A stretch of 64,000 bases of DNA from Amylostereum areolatum (lineage: Eukaryota > Basidiomycota > Agaricomycetes > Russulales > Stereaceae), in assembly GCA_012932865.1 (NCBI GenBank), contig SAXG01000011.1, positions 1,026,963 to 1,090,962 of the forward strand. Reading direction: 5' to 3'. The notes below the pieces were generated by a model. That model made no database searches. It had not been told where the DNA came from and saw nothing but the letters and a program-made list of their open reading frames with translations. Numbering within the stretch: position 1 is the stretch's first letter; each line of letters begins with the position of its first letter. The position numbers were made by a program, and so were the translations under genes. Below are positions 46,568-57,852 of this stretch, piece after piece.

Positions 46568-47877
46568 ATGGACCTCCTCCCCCCTCATCTCCAACCCGGG
46601 TATAACCCCCCCGGCCTCGGCCACTCACAAAATATCCACCAACAAATCTTCTCATTCGTGCACTTCGGCCAAGGTCAGACGCGCCATACATCGTCGCTAA
46701 AACCATCCTCGTCTGACCCCGTTCGCAGCCTGCTACCGTCTCGACCCGATCTTCCGTGCGGGTGTGGACGAATATCTGCTTGGGACGTTGATCATCACCG
46801 GCAGGTGCAGCTGGTGTCGGGCACTCACCGATGCTGACATCGCCATGTGGAACCTTGAGGTCAACGAGCAAACAAACCACGTTAGCATCGCCGGGATGCC
46901 GGTGGGTACGACGTGCAACGTTGTTGGTACGTTATCACCTCTTTTCGCAGTTGCAGTAGCTCATCGGCTTCCTTGTTCAGAGCATATGGACTACTGCAGA
47001 TGGCGCAACTGGGCCCCGCTACCGGATACCCTCTCACAGGCGGTACGTTGTTCGTTCACCGTGTCTTATCCAAAATTTAGTTCTGAAAACAGGCGGACGG
47101 TCGTGTGGTGACCTTTGGCGGCGCAATGATTGGAGCCGGGCGAGTATACCTTGGGACCAGTCGGTTTGTGAACGATCGTCAGACGTTCGACGCGTACAAC
47201 GCCGTGCACCAACTGTGGACGGTCACGAACAATGTTCCAGTATTCAATCTTCAGCGAGCCGTCATCCTCCTCAACGGAAACCTCATCTTGTCCCTTGACG
47301 TGCGTCTTTTTTCCTTCTCTGCTCTCATTCACTTATCATCCGCAACAGAGCACTCAAGGGACGGGCATCACGCCAGGATCTTTCGAGTTGTCGGGAGTTA
47401 TGGTACAGTGCTCGTTGTGGCACAGCATGTGGCGGGATGGTAGGCGCATTGGTGAGAAATACCGTGAGATCAAAGATTGGTGGGCCACCAGCGGTTCCTC
47501 CCTCGAGGACATCTGGGTCTTACAATGCTGTGCGGTAAGTGGCTATCAATAATTCCGTGTTTATTCCTAACATTATCATCAGGTCATTGTCGCGTTGCGG
47601 TATCTGATCTGGGAACACAGCGGTCAAGCGGGTCTGCCCCCGCGCCTCAACATGGCAGGCATCCATGACGTGTGGGTGACTTTCCGCCCCGTATTCGACG
47701 CCTATCGCCTCACACACTGTGGCTTTGTTGCGTCCCTGCGCCTTGCGATGAGGCACCACTACCGCTTTGTTAGTATTTTTCTCCCTACCCATTGGCATAT
47801 ACTAATTTTTACAACCTTAGGGTGATTGGCTCATGCCCGCTCAGTTCCAGGCCGTTGCTGTCGCCCCTCCTGCATAA
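46568..47877 (+). CDS. unknown 333 aa protein next to transposase 2
   Basis: Seven exons in phase: 46568-46673, 46729-46926, 46981-47042, 47093-47299, 47349-47534, 47583-47768, 47821-47877, giving 333 aa. Start at the first ATG (MDLLPPHLQPGYNPPG). Blocks: DPIFRAGVDEYLLGTL, CSWCRALTDADIAMW, GAMIGAGRVYLGTSRF, MWRDGRRIGEKY, IVALRYLIWEHSGQ and GIHDVWVTFRPVFDAYRL. No known domain; the CSWC pair might bind metal. It ends 347 bp before the transposase start on the same strand and is fully open. By analogy with copy 1 of Plavaka, it may be a cargo gene of the second element, but the element ends were not found. Confidence 0.7.
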
Positions 47878-48224
47878 TCTCGCATATCTGTTGTTGTATC
47901 TGTCGTTCTTCCCATGCTCGTTTCGCTGTATCTTCACTCGAACTTTATGACATTTTCATTGGTTTCTGCACCTGTCGCACGGCGGTGATTTTTACGGAAG
48001 TGTGATCAGTTCAGGCCAAGTATGTAGCTTCTGTGGACACCTCACGCAGCCACGCAGCCACTCCTGAAACCATCTTAAGAGCCACTGACACGGGAGACGG
48101 TGAAATGGGTGTCGTCTTCAGGCCAGTTTGAGTTCGTTCCCACGCTCGCGTGCAGACGCGACGCGACGCGACGCGGCTTGACCTCCTGCAGCTTCCGTCT
48201 TCTACCAGTTTCTCTCGTGCACTT
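47878..48224 (+). other. spacer before transposase 2
   Basis: 347 bp between the 333 aa gene and the transposase start. Contains GACGCGACGCGACGCGG-type direct repeats at about 48154-48177 close to the start codon. Likely 3' UTR and promoter. Confidence 0.4.
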
Positions 48225-51200
48225 ATGCTGCCCGACCCCCTACGAGCGTACCCAAAGTGGTGCTGCAATCGCGCCTTTGCAACCCCGTCCGCGTACGGGA
48301 AACATCGTAAGGCCTGTTCCGCCTCTCAAAACAAGTTTTCCAACGCGCTTGCATCCCTCCGGACGAAATTCACACCGAAACGCTTTCGCCTGGCTACTTC
48401 TGCCTCAAAGGCATCATCTCGCGGAAGGAAAGGGACTCAGGCTGATGCGGAATCTGATGATGAAAATGGGCATGGTGTGGAAGATTCGGAAGATTCAGAC
48501 ACGCTTGTACGTTTTCTTCCCAATCATACGAAGTACAATTCACTGACCAAAATATGTCAGTATCACAAGGAGCCTTCGGTCGCGGTGCAGATGGATGTCG
48601 AAATGCCAGCTGTTGACGAAGAACTTGAAAGATCAAAGCGCACTAGACAGCTTCCTCGACGCTATGTCCAGGACGTCACGCCCGCGCCGTCCGCCCCTCT
48701 GCCTCCGCCAACCATTGCTCCCACTCGCGCTGCTATAGACCATCGTCGAGGCCATCAAGATGCCGTGGACTCACCTCGCAACCACTTCGGCGTGTTTCGT
48801 CGGTTTTTCTCCTCCACCTTTCCGACGCATGATCCGGAAGAACACGTTGAGGCTCCTGACCTTTCAAACACGGTCACCCCCCCCCCCCTTTGAAGCCTCT
48901 CAATCCAAGAAACTCCGATTCATCCGTCCCCCCGCCGCCGTTCCCCAACATGAACGCCTTTTGGATATGGAACTGGTACGACAATGGTTCCATACAAAAG
49001 ACCTGGAGCGACTTCAAGCGCCTCATTGGCATTATTGGCCATCCTGACTTTCACCCAGAAGATGTACGTGATGCAGCCTGGTTGGCCATCCGCTCGCAAC
49101 TTGGGAATTCGGGTGGAGAGGGCGACGAAGGAGAATGGGTGGATATGGACGATGCCCCTGTAGGTGACGGCTGGACTGAGGCACCCGTCTTTGTATCTAT
49201 CCCAGTCAAAAATCCCACAGATGCGCACAAGTCGGTCGAGTACTGTGCAGGCAACTTCTATTACCGAAACCTCACTACAACAATTCGCGAGAAGCTTACC
49301 GATACCTCCGCTCATGAACAGTTCCATTACCAACCTTACGAACTCCATTGGCAACCACACGCTGATTCCCCCCCGCAACGCTTACACGGCGAACTCTATA
49401 CATCCGAGGCCTTTCTCAAGGCTGATCAAGAACTACAAAGCAGCCCTCGAGAACCAGGATGCGACCTTCCCCGACATATTGTTGCAACGATGCATGGGTC
49501 AGATCAAACACATCTAACCGCGTTTGGGGACGCGCAACTTTGGCCGGGCTATCTTCTGTATGGCAACGAGTCGAAATATCGTCGCTCCCGTCCGTCCAAT
49601 CACCTCTGCGAGACCGTCGCATACTTCATTCGTGTATGTAATTATTTCTTCTTTCTCGCCTGCCGTAATCTCATTGCAATTCAAGCTGCCACCTGACTTC
49701 AAGGACTTCGCTATTGACGAGGGGGGTTGGACAAATCCTGATAACTCTGCCTTTTTGGCTCATGTCCGCCGCGAGTTGTTCCACGCGCAGCTCCGCATAC
49801 TTCTAGACGACGAATTTGTTGAAGCTTACACCCACGGCATCGTCGTCGAATGCCCCGACGGCATTATGCGCCGTTTCTATCCAAGAATTTTTACTTATGC
49901 TGCTGATTATCCTGAAAGGTTCGTCATATTCATCTGCCAGCTACCGTCTTTTTTCACCGATGGGTTCTCCTGCAGGGTCATGCTCGCGACAGTTCGGAAC
50001 AAAGGACAATGTCCTTGCCCGCGGTGCTTCATCCGCATGGAGGACACGCACATGCTCGGAACGGAAAGTGATATGGCCTTCCGGGTGCGTCACCAGCGCG
50101 TCGATGGCGATCAGCAAAGGAAAACCGTTGCAGCGGCGCGGAAGCTAATCTACCAGAAAGGTTATGGAGTGTCGAGTGCGGCAGTAGAGAGGTTACTGCA
50201 GGATAAGTCGTTGGTACCAACGGAGGTGAGACAGATCTACTTGACGTGTGATTCTCTAACTAACAACGCTGCCTTTGTCACAGAATGCGTTCTCTTCGAG
50301 GTTGGGACATCTGGGCTTTAACATCAACAGCATCTTAACCCCCGACATCCTTCACGACTTTGAACTCGGGGTCTGGAAGTCGCTTTTCGTCCATCTGCTC
50401 CGCCTTGTGGAATATCATGGTCCCGATCGCTTACATGAACTGGATCGCAGGTGCGTTTTTGTGTGTCGCTCGGGGAAAGGTGCTGAATAAGTTCTGTGAT
50501 CTATCAGATATCGTGCAATACCCGTCTTTGGTTCCGACACCATCCGTAAATTCTCAAAAAATGTATCCGACCTTAAACAACTAGCTGCCAGGGACTACGA
50601 GGACCTGCTACAGGTACGATGCATCCTCCCGCCTCGTCGACTGTTGCTAAAATAATATACAGTGTGCCATACCGGTTTTTGAGGGTCTGTTACCGAACGC
50701 AGCCGACAATCGCCGCCTTCTTCGGTTGTTGTTCATCGCCGCGCACTGGCATGGACTGGCGAAATTACGCCTTCATACAGACGAAACCGTCAAGATCCTT
50801 CAGGCCGTAACGAAGGCCCTTGGTCGAGCGCTTCGTGATTTCAAGAAAAATGTCTGCGACAAGTATGCGACGATGGAACTTACGCACGAATATGAGGCCC
50901 GGCTACGCCGTGAGGCTAAGAAAGCGGAGAAGGAAGCCAAAGCCGCTGCTGTGAGTATTCTTCGTGAGCTGCCTAAGTTCACTCCGTTGATGCTGACATT
51001 TTATATCGGAATACCAGGCAGGTATCGGCAGGCGTCAAGGGGTCTCTGGGAACGCACAAGGAGGCTCGGAGAGTGCGCGTGATGCTGCTAAGCCTTCCGC
51101 GCTGGCAAAGGCAAACCACAAACTGACAAAGGGCCTGAACCTGAACACTATCAAGGTTCACAACTTGGGTGATGTTCCATTCTACGTCGTTTGGACCGGG

Positions 51201-52625
51201 TCTACTGAATCATACGGGACCGGAAGGGTATGTCGGCCTGCTTGTTAATTGGTATAGAACTAGCTAACGTAGCGACAGATGGAAACCCAGCATCGATGGG
51301 GTAAGACACAGTACCGCCGAACGAACAAGAAGGACTTTATTATCCAAATCATTCGCATCGACCGCCGGCAGCGGCGGGCGCGGGCTATCCAACGCGCGCA
51401 CCAGGAGATCCCAGAGTTCATAAGCCATCTGGCTATTGATGACTCAACCCAGAATCACATAGGGAAGACGGAGAACCACCCTCTAGACCTGCCCGATTTC
51501 TACCAGAGACACGCTCTCGATCCTGCCACAAAGGTGTGCCATGCGACTTATCATGTCTTCTCTTGATACTCATTTACATTCGACAGGGATTCTCTCGAAA
51601 GTTATATGAGCACCTTCTCCAGCGCATACAGGACATTCAAAGTGACGAACGGGATCGGACAGCGCTGAATCTTTGAGCCAACCTCTCCTCGACAAACCGC
51701 CCTCCTCCAAGAACAACCGATGTTATAATCAAGCGGAATCGGTTGTACCAGCATGCTACCATGACGGCGCACTACACGGCTTACGACGTTCGCCGGGACC
51801 AAGACGTCCTAGGCCCCGATATGCCTCGGCACAACATCATGCTCCTTGCCGCCCCTCCAGATGCAGCAAACAATGAAAACGGGCTATCACCTTACTGCTA
51901 CGCGCGCGTGCTTGGAATATACCACGCTAATGTCATCTACACGCATCCAGATACCCTAGATTATGGCTCAAGGCGTGTCGACCTTTTATGGGTGCGTTGG
52001 TACGAGCAAGAGGCGTTTCCAGCCGGTAATGCCTGGGACGATCTCTCCCTCGAGAAGATCGCGTTTCAGCCTTCAAGCGATGAAGACTCGTTTGGATTCA
52101 TCGACCCGTCCTCCATCTTGCGCGGCAGCCATATCGTGCCACGGTTCGCAGGCCAACGCAAGTATCCGGATGGTGTCGGTGCATCGGCCTTGGCACGGGA
52201 AGGCGAGGATTGGGATGAATATTATGTGACTCGGTGCGTCTGTTACAACACCTCATGATAATTATCTCATGATGTTGAATAGGTTCGTAGACCGCGATAT
52301 CATAATGCGTCAACACTGGGGTTGCGGTGTTGGCCATACGTATTCGCGCTCAGACGAGGCGAGAGAGAACGCGGCCAGACAAAGTGGCTCGGCCCCACCC
52401 CAGTTCAGTTTTGATGAGCCAGACAGTGAGCCCGAAGACTCCGAAGACGATACCATGCCATCTTCCCCAGCACAACACCGCACTCGACGCCCACTATCCA
52501 CTTACACTGACGAGAGGCAGGATGTACCACCCGATGAATGTTTCGGCTCTGACGACGAAGCCGATAATGACATCTCGGATTGGGAAGACACCGATATCGA
52601 CGACATCGACGGTGGTTTTGATTAA
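48225..52625 (+). pseudogene. second Plavaka-type transposase, disabled
   Basis: Twelve exons: 48225-48506, 48561-49633, 49686-49918, 49976-50225, 50284-50450, 50508-50613, 50663-50950, 51018-51227, 51279-51533, 51587-52233 and 52283-52625 among them, roughly 1270 aa. N-terminus: a CCNRAFATPSAYGKHRKAC zinc-finger-like motif. Core: PYELHWQPHADSPPQRLHGE, PREPGCDLPRHIV, FGDAQLWPGYLLYGNESKY, FTYAADYPERVMLATVRN, CPCPRCFIRM, PDILHDFELGVWKS, KLRLHTDETVKIL and LLWVRWYEQEAF. C-terminal tail very acidic. It belongs to a different branch from copy 1 (FELGVWKS against LHQMYQGV). Exon 2 is one base short because of a run of 12 C (48877-48888), and an in-frame TGA lies at 51674-51676, so it looks inactive. 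Confidence 0.85.
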
Positions 52626-52660
52626 CATGTATCCAATGTGTAACAATAACATACTGAATC

Positions 52661-53203
52661 CTATGTATCCCTGCGCGACTGACCGTCCTTCTGCCCACTC
52701 TGAAGTTCATGCAAGGCCACCATTGCGTTGGCCAGATCACGCTGGGCTGCCTTCAGTTTCTCCTGCTCCTGCTGGTAGGCTTTGCTGATGTTCTTTGCCA
52801 CGAAGAACCACCTCTGAAGCTCAATGCACGTCTTCCATTCGACGAGGTAGTACTCATTTATCTCAGATATGAGCTCGCGCTCGGACGCTATGCGCTTGAC
52901 GGCTTCATCGTAGAGAGCATGGTGGGCGTCGTCGACGTCATCTAAGGGATGGTGAGCGGTGCGAAGAGACAGAGGGGTGAGCCATTACTCACAGAGAGCG
53001 GGAACTTCAGCCGCTAAGTATTCTTCGGCCTCCTCCTCCACCTCGGCATCTGAAGAGCGGGGACCGGTTAGCTTACATGGATTGAAGTTAGAACTCCATG
53101 ACGCACCTGATATGGGTATTATCCAGGGACATAAAGAAGGTCCATTCGGGTTCGTGAATATACGTTCGTAGACTTCGTGAGCATAGTCCGACCCGTCAGG
53201 CAT
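52661..53203 (-). CDS. small coiled-coil protein, tail to tail with transposase 2
   Basis: Three exons in phase: 53203-53107, 53049-52993, 52941-52661, giving 144 aa. Start at the first ATG after an in-frame stop upstream (MPDGSDYAHEVYERIF). The middle is acidic (AEVEEEAEEYLAAEV), the C-terminal 80 residues are helical and charged (RELISEINEYYL, AYQQEQEKLKAAQRDLANAM), fitting a coiled coil. No domain recognised. The stop is only 36 bp from the transposase stop, which makes it a candidate cargo gene of the second element. Confidence 0.65.
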
Positions 53204-53483
53204 GATGAAGTCAATGAAGGGGATTTACGCGAACGCCGTCATGACGTACTTAAATACATAAATAGTCACGTGACCGAGTTTGACGGTTGTCGCCAAAGTC
53301 TTTCTGTCAGTTTCCCCCACCGCCGGTCACGGCTGCACCGTGGCATAGTGTCCCCTGTGGTCCGCATTGCCCTCATCGTACCCTTCTCTTATGTCTACTT
53401 GAACCTGCTTATCCTCCACCCTTTTCCTTGCGCGACGAGGCTCTCGATGACGACAACGACAAGTTCCAACCACCTACTACCTC

Positions 53484-54073
53484 ATGGCCAAGGAAATCGT
53501 GTTCAGTAGGCTCGGCAACACCGGCACTATCACCAAGGGTTTGAAGGTGTGTGCTTTCTCCTCATCACTATGTTTACCACTCTGAACCGTCCTCCATTGT
53601 CCTCACCGTTGTCTTCTCACCAAGGTCGCTGGTTACCTCGAGCGAGGCCAACACCTCGAGAACCCCAGTTGGCGGTATCTCCTCCGCTTCCGACTGCGAG
53701 ATCACCCGCGCGTACAAGATATCTGGGTCAGGCATTTTGCTTATCGCATTCATTGTCCCTCGCAAGGTCCGTCTTCTCTCTGTCTCCATCGTACATCCCC
53801 ACTGACCTCTTTCCAGACCGACTCCTTTCAATCCAACATATTCCCTCCCGCACCGTCTGCCGGGCCCTCCCTGACCGCCGCCGAGTACTTTCAGGCAGGA
53901 ATGCCACCCCCAACCTGGTCAGCCTCGAAAACAGGCTAGTTAGTGCCGCGTCCAGGATCGCGATTCCAATGCCACCCCGCCCCGTTGTCGGCCCCTACAC
54001 CTTTGTACTCAACCAACACACCTTCACCAGCCTCGGCCCCGATGTCTTCTCATCTGGTCAAAGTGTCCAATGA
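53484..54073 (+). CDS. hypothetical protein, weak model
   Basis: Three exons in phase: 53484-53546, 53625-53766, 53817-54073, giving 153 aa. Starts MAKEIVFSRLGNTGTITKGL and contains LENPSWRYLLRFRLRDHPRV. The second half is less convincing in composition. The N-terminal part looks like real protein sequence, but I recognise no family, and the gene may extend upstream or be decayed. Confidence 0.35.
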
Positions 54074-54289
54074 GCCCATATCGACAGAGCCTGGCATCGA
54101 AAGTCTCGCCTACGCCCATGACGTCGCCTACCCAAGTTCATACTCATTTGCGCCACCAATCCCTATCTGTCGACGTGTGTATTTTTCCTCGCCCTCTTTT
54201 CACTCCCGCCATACTGATCTAGCTCCAGAACAACCACCCCAACGCGCTCCAAACACTCCTAAAGCTCCGGCAGGCCGTTACCGCTACTG

Positions 54290-54760
54290 TCAGGGTCGGT
54301 TTCGAAGTCCCGCGACGCTCACCGTGGCCGCAAAGTACCTCGACGGCTCGTCCCCGAAGAACAAGCACTGGGCGGCGTACGCGTGCATCTTCGACATCGC
54401 AGAGATCAACCTCATGGAGAAGCGACTGTTCTTCCTGCTCGACTAGGATCTTCGGTTCGACGAGGAAGAGGCCTGCAGCTTCTTTGCGCACTTTATGCCC
54501 CTGCCTGTACGATCGGAAGCAAGACAGAAAGCAGTCAGCAAGGTCACCGAAGCGGGCAAGGCACGTGCTCAGGCGCAGATGCCGCCCACGCCGCCGTATA
54601 ATGCCGACATTCACCATGTCGTGCCACCGCCACCGCCCTGTACGCAAACGAAGGCCGCTCTGGCGCAGGTCCTCATCAAGGATGGCGAAGATGCTCACTC
54701 ATCGCGACCGTGGTCGTTCAGAGCTCCGTGGTCGATAAGATGCTCTGTGTGGGCTGCTGA
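54290..54760 (+). pseudogene. cyclin-like pseudogene with a nonsense codon
   Basis: The frame TLTVAAKYLDGSSPKNKHW, then FDIAEINLMEKRLFFLLD, then after an in-frame TAG (54444-54446) DLRFDEEEACSFFAHFMPLP, matches the middle of the cyclin box of Pho85/PCL-type cyclins from basidiomycetes. In the family this position is usually Tyr (TAC/TAT), so one base change explains the stop. The residues before the cyclin helix are scrambled across frames. The part after it is Ala/Lys/Pro-rich. I take it as a decayed cyclin copy. Confidence 0.55.
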
Positions 54761-55421
54761 AGGACTCTCTGCTCACCTCGGATCTTCCAGCCACAAAGGA
54801 GCTGGTCGTCCGTCGCCCACTCACCTCAATTCCAACAATGCAATTCAACGTCCAACATCGCATCTCTCCCGCCCGCTCCTCCACCGTCCTCTCCGTCCTT
54901 CTTCCTGGCCTCTTTTCCTCAATCAAATCCCCCAAGAACTCGGCAATGAACGGTACCTCTATACCGCCGTCCCCTCCAAACCCACGCGGTCGCCGCCTTC
55001 GAACACATATATCAATACCCCCTCGTCCTTTGTACCAACACCGGCTTTGTTACCACCGTCTGAACCTGATCGTCTTACAACACATGCCCATCTCTCCAAC
55101 ACCGCACTTGCGAGGGCACCTTTCGTGATGTGCAAAAGGCACGGCATGTCAACAATCTGGTCGGTAAGGCCGTTCCCATCCCGATTCCATCGACATACTC
55201 ACAGACCTTTCCTCGTTCCATTCAGATATCGCCGTCAATCACTATGCGATATCTGGCCTCTTCAAGATATACCCACCGTCTTCGCTGCCACTACTACCGC
55301 CACCCCGCCACCTCCAGGCCAACTCTCCCCGTTTAATGCACATAGAAGAAACACGCAACTTCCTCCCCCCCAGTCTCTACAAATCACGCATCCTCCCCTC
55401 TCACAACCCCCCGTAAATATG

Positions 55422-55640
55422 GCCAATGCCCCTTCGACCTCTGACGGCGACATCAACGGCCCTGCCTCGCTGCGTGGATCTGTGCACAAAGTCTTGCGTC
55501 AATCGCGGACTTTGTGCAGTGTCCTGCAGACAGCCTTATGCTACCTGAAAGCCATTCGGCCCAAGATCCCGGAACTCGCTCAACAAGAACGTGAAGGCCA
55601 TGGCGTCCGTGGTGAGCTCGATCAGAGCTACTGTGCCATT
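55422..55640 (+). pseudogene. second cyclin-like fragment
   Basis: The open frame MANAPSTSDGD..., then HKVLRQSRTLCSVLQTALCY, AIRPKIPELAQQEREG resembles the first helices of the cyclin box in basidiomycete PCL-like cyclins. The following helices (which normally begin with a PRR-F-LA block) are not found; the frame runs on through unrelated sequence. Family assignment is from memory of the consensus and is tentative. Confidence 0.3.
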
Positions 55641-56581
55641 CTGGTCGCCGAAGCAGGCTACGGCTCGGGGGACGTGCCGAGCGGGTTTTTTACGGCGGGA
55701 TTCTCAAGTCTGAATGCGGCGTTCATCGTCTCGTTGGGCGTCGACCTCGTCTTCCAGGTGCGTGTGTCTGGTCACCTGTCTGCGGTTGGGAGACGGATGA
55801 AAGTGGTACTGACGGGATCTCCAGTTGTACATGCTCTTCCTGAACTGGAGGTTCTCAAAGCGCTTGGAGCACTACACGAGCATGAAAGGACCTTTCTATG
55901 GAGGTCGGTGTTCACGCTTGTTCGGGGATGGAGATAGACTGACCGGGAGCAGGGTACTGCAATGCTTAACGCGCTTCGACCGGACCGCAAGCGGACGCGT
56001 TCAAGAGCCGCGCGCGGGGTCAGAGAGTTCATTTCCTTGCTCCGTCTTTCGCACTCTGTTTTCGAACAAGGACGTTTCTTTTGTTCCACATTGACGAACC
56101 CCTTACGACTTTACGACAGCTTACCCGCGGCCGAGGACCTCCTTTCGCAGGAAATGTCCGACGACACCATTCTCGATGACTACCCGATTCATGCCCCTAC
56201 TACACGGAAGAAGTCATGGCGCTGCCTACCTTACAAGACAAACACCATCGCCATGCTAACCTCCCCTGGGGGAGGCTCCCCGGTCTTCCAGCACGGGAGA
56301 TCAGGTGTTGTGAACATGCTCTTTGTGAAGCTCTCAAATGGTTGGTGGTTACGGGCAGGAAAGGAGCCGTTTCCGTATGCATCGGCAGTAGCTATATGTA
56401 ATCATATACATCTGTATGAAACAATATTGACGCCAAGTGGGATTGAAGTCCAAACACAATGACAACTCAAAGAACTTTAGTGATCATATAATGAAACTAT
56501 GGCAGTACATGATCCGACACTGATTAACAACTGTCAGAATGTTAGCTGAGGTTAAGGCTGGATAAGGCCTCATCTTGCTCG
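55641..56581. other. no gene recognised
   Basis: About 940 bp. Long open frames on the plus strand (up to 166 codons) show no conserved block and no consistent splicing. May be decayed continuation of the cyclin-like sequence. Confidence 0.4.
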
Positions 56582-57133
56582 TCATTTTGTAGGAAGCTCA
56601 TCATGGAATAACATAATCCCCTTGAGTTCCTGATGTTTGACACGGGCACTGGTGTCATTCGCATATTGACCGGAGTTCATGATTTGCTCCACAAGGGTGA
56701 CCGCCCGTTTGCCTATTCCGCTGCGCCAGTCGTTGAGGCGGTCGCAAGCCTGGATGATGTTATTATTTTATATGCAACTCGGACATGACTCCGACATGAC
56801 GGAAAGGCCACTTACTAGCTTGACTATAGCGGCATTTTCTTCGTCCTTCACATTGAGCTCGAGGTCAGGGAACTCCTCGTCCCAAGAAGCCTGCAGTGCG
56901 TTGGCGAAGTCAACGTGTTCGTTCGTACCAAAGGGGTCGTCGCAGGTGCCGGCCCAGTCGATGACGCTGCGAATGGCCTGATGCCACTGAGCGATCGCGA
57001 CCAGATCGCGAGTGTCAAAGGGAAGGTCCGCAAACTTGAGTTTGCTGTACGACTTTTTGATGGCGACGGCCTTCATGTCGATGTCTTTGACAGCGGCTGC
57101 GGTCCCGACAGTGTCGAGTTTGAGGCCCATCTG
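56582..57133 (-). pseudogene. N-terminal piece of a DUF6532-like, transposon-associated gene
   Basis: Two minus-strand exons: one from about 57133 to 56817 and 56749-56582, in phase, stop at 56582-56584. Blocks: FADLPFDTRDLVAIAQW, VIDWAGTCDDPFGTNEHV, DEEFPDL, and RLNDWRSGIGKRAVTLVEQ. This is the part that precedes the C-terminal domain in DUF6532-like transposon-associated proteins. The protein ends early after HDELPTK, so the conserved C-terminal part is lost. Compare the remnant at 40969-41620, which holds the complementary part of such a protein. Confidence 0.5.
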
Positions 57134-57430
57134 CGCCGCAAAAGTGTCAGGGAGGTACCACAATATTCAGTTACTTTTACCTTATATACATGGAATACCC
57201 CACGAGGTGAAACCAGGAGCCGAGTCGGCTCACCCCACGTTGGCCCACGGGGGTCTTCCTGGCGGTGCACATGGGCCGGGCCCACGGCTTCTACTGTGTA
57301 GTATCTACTACACTGCACCTTCAATACAGTCATGAACTTCCAGTTTTCTCCTTAGTATATGTCTGTGAAGCTCTCCGAATGGCCCACGTAGGTTGAACTC
57401 GGCTCGTCCTCCGTGTTACCTTGATGGGCC

Positions 57431-57564
57431 CACGCTGATGTAACCGCGGCTCCTCAGCCGTGCAGATGGGCCGGGCCCACGGTCGTTGACCCAGGTGTTC
57501 ACTTGATCGGCTCACGCCGATGTAACCACGGCTCCTCAGCCGTGCAGATGGGCCGGGCCCACGG
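57431..57564 (+). repeat. two 52 bp direct repeats, 82 bp period
   Basis: Copies at 57431-57482 and 57513-57564 share a CACGC-GATGTAACC start and a GGGCCGGGCCCACGG end, with a partial third copy of the end near 57268-57288. Each unit contains a GCCGTG...CACGGC inverted pair and could fold back. No gene here. Confidence 0.7.
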
Positions 57565-57852
57565 CTGTTTCTATGCAGCTACGCGCATGTCTATACCCTC
57601 ACAGTGTACATACCATGTGTCCCAGTTCTTCAATTATATCCCTGAAAATGTCATAATGTCCTACATTTCCTGTGAGGGCCTCTCCTTTCATCTCACTCAT
57701 GTCCGCGATACCATTTCGGCTCTGTGGCAGTGGGTACCGATCATTTCCTTATTAAAAACGGGATGCCACAGGATATGGATTCGATACTGGCGAGACCAAA
57801 ATATACCAGATACTCTAATACATCGACCATCCAAAGTATGCTTACTACTCCA

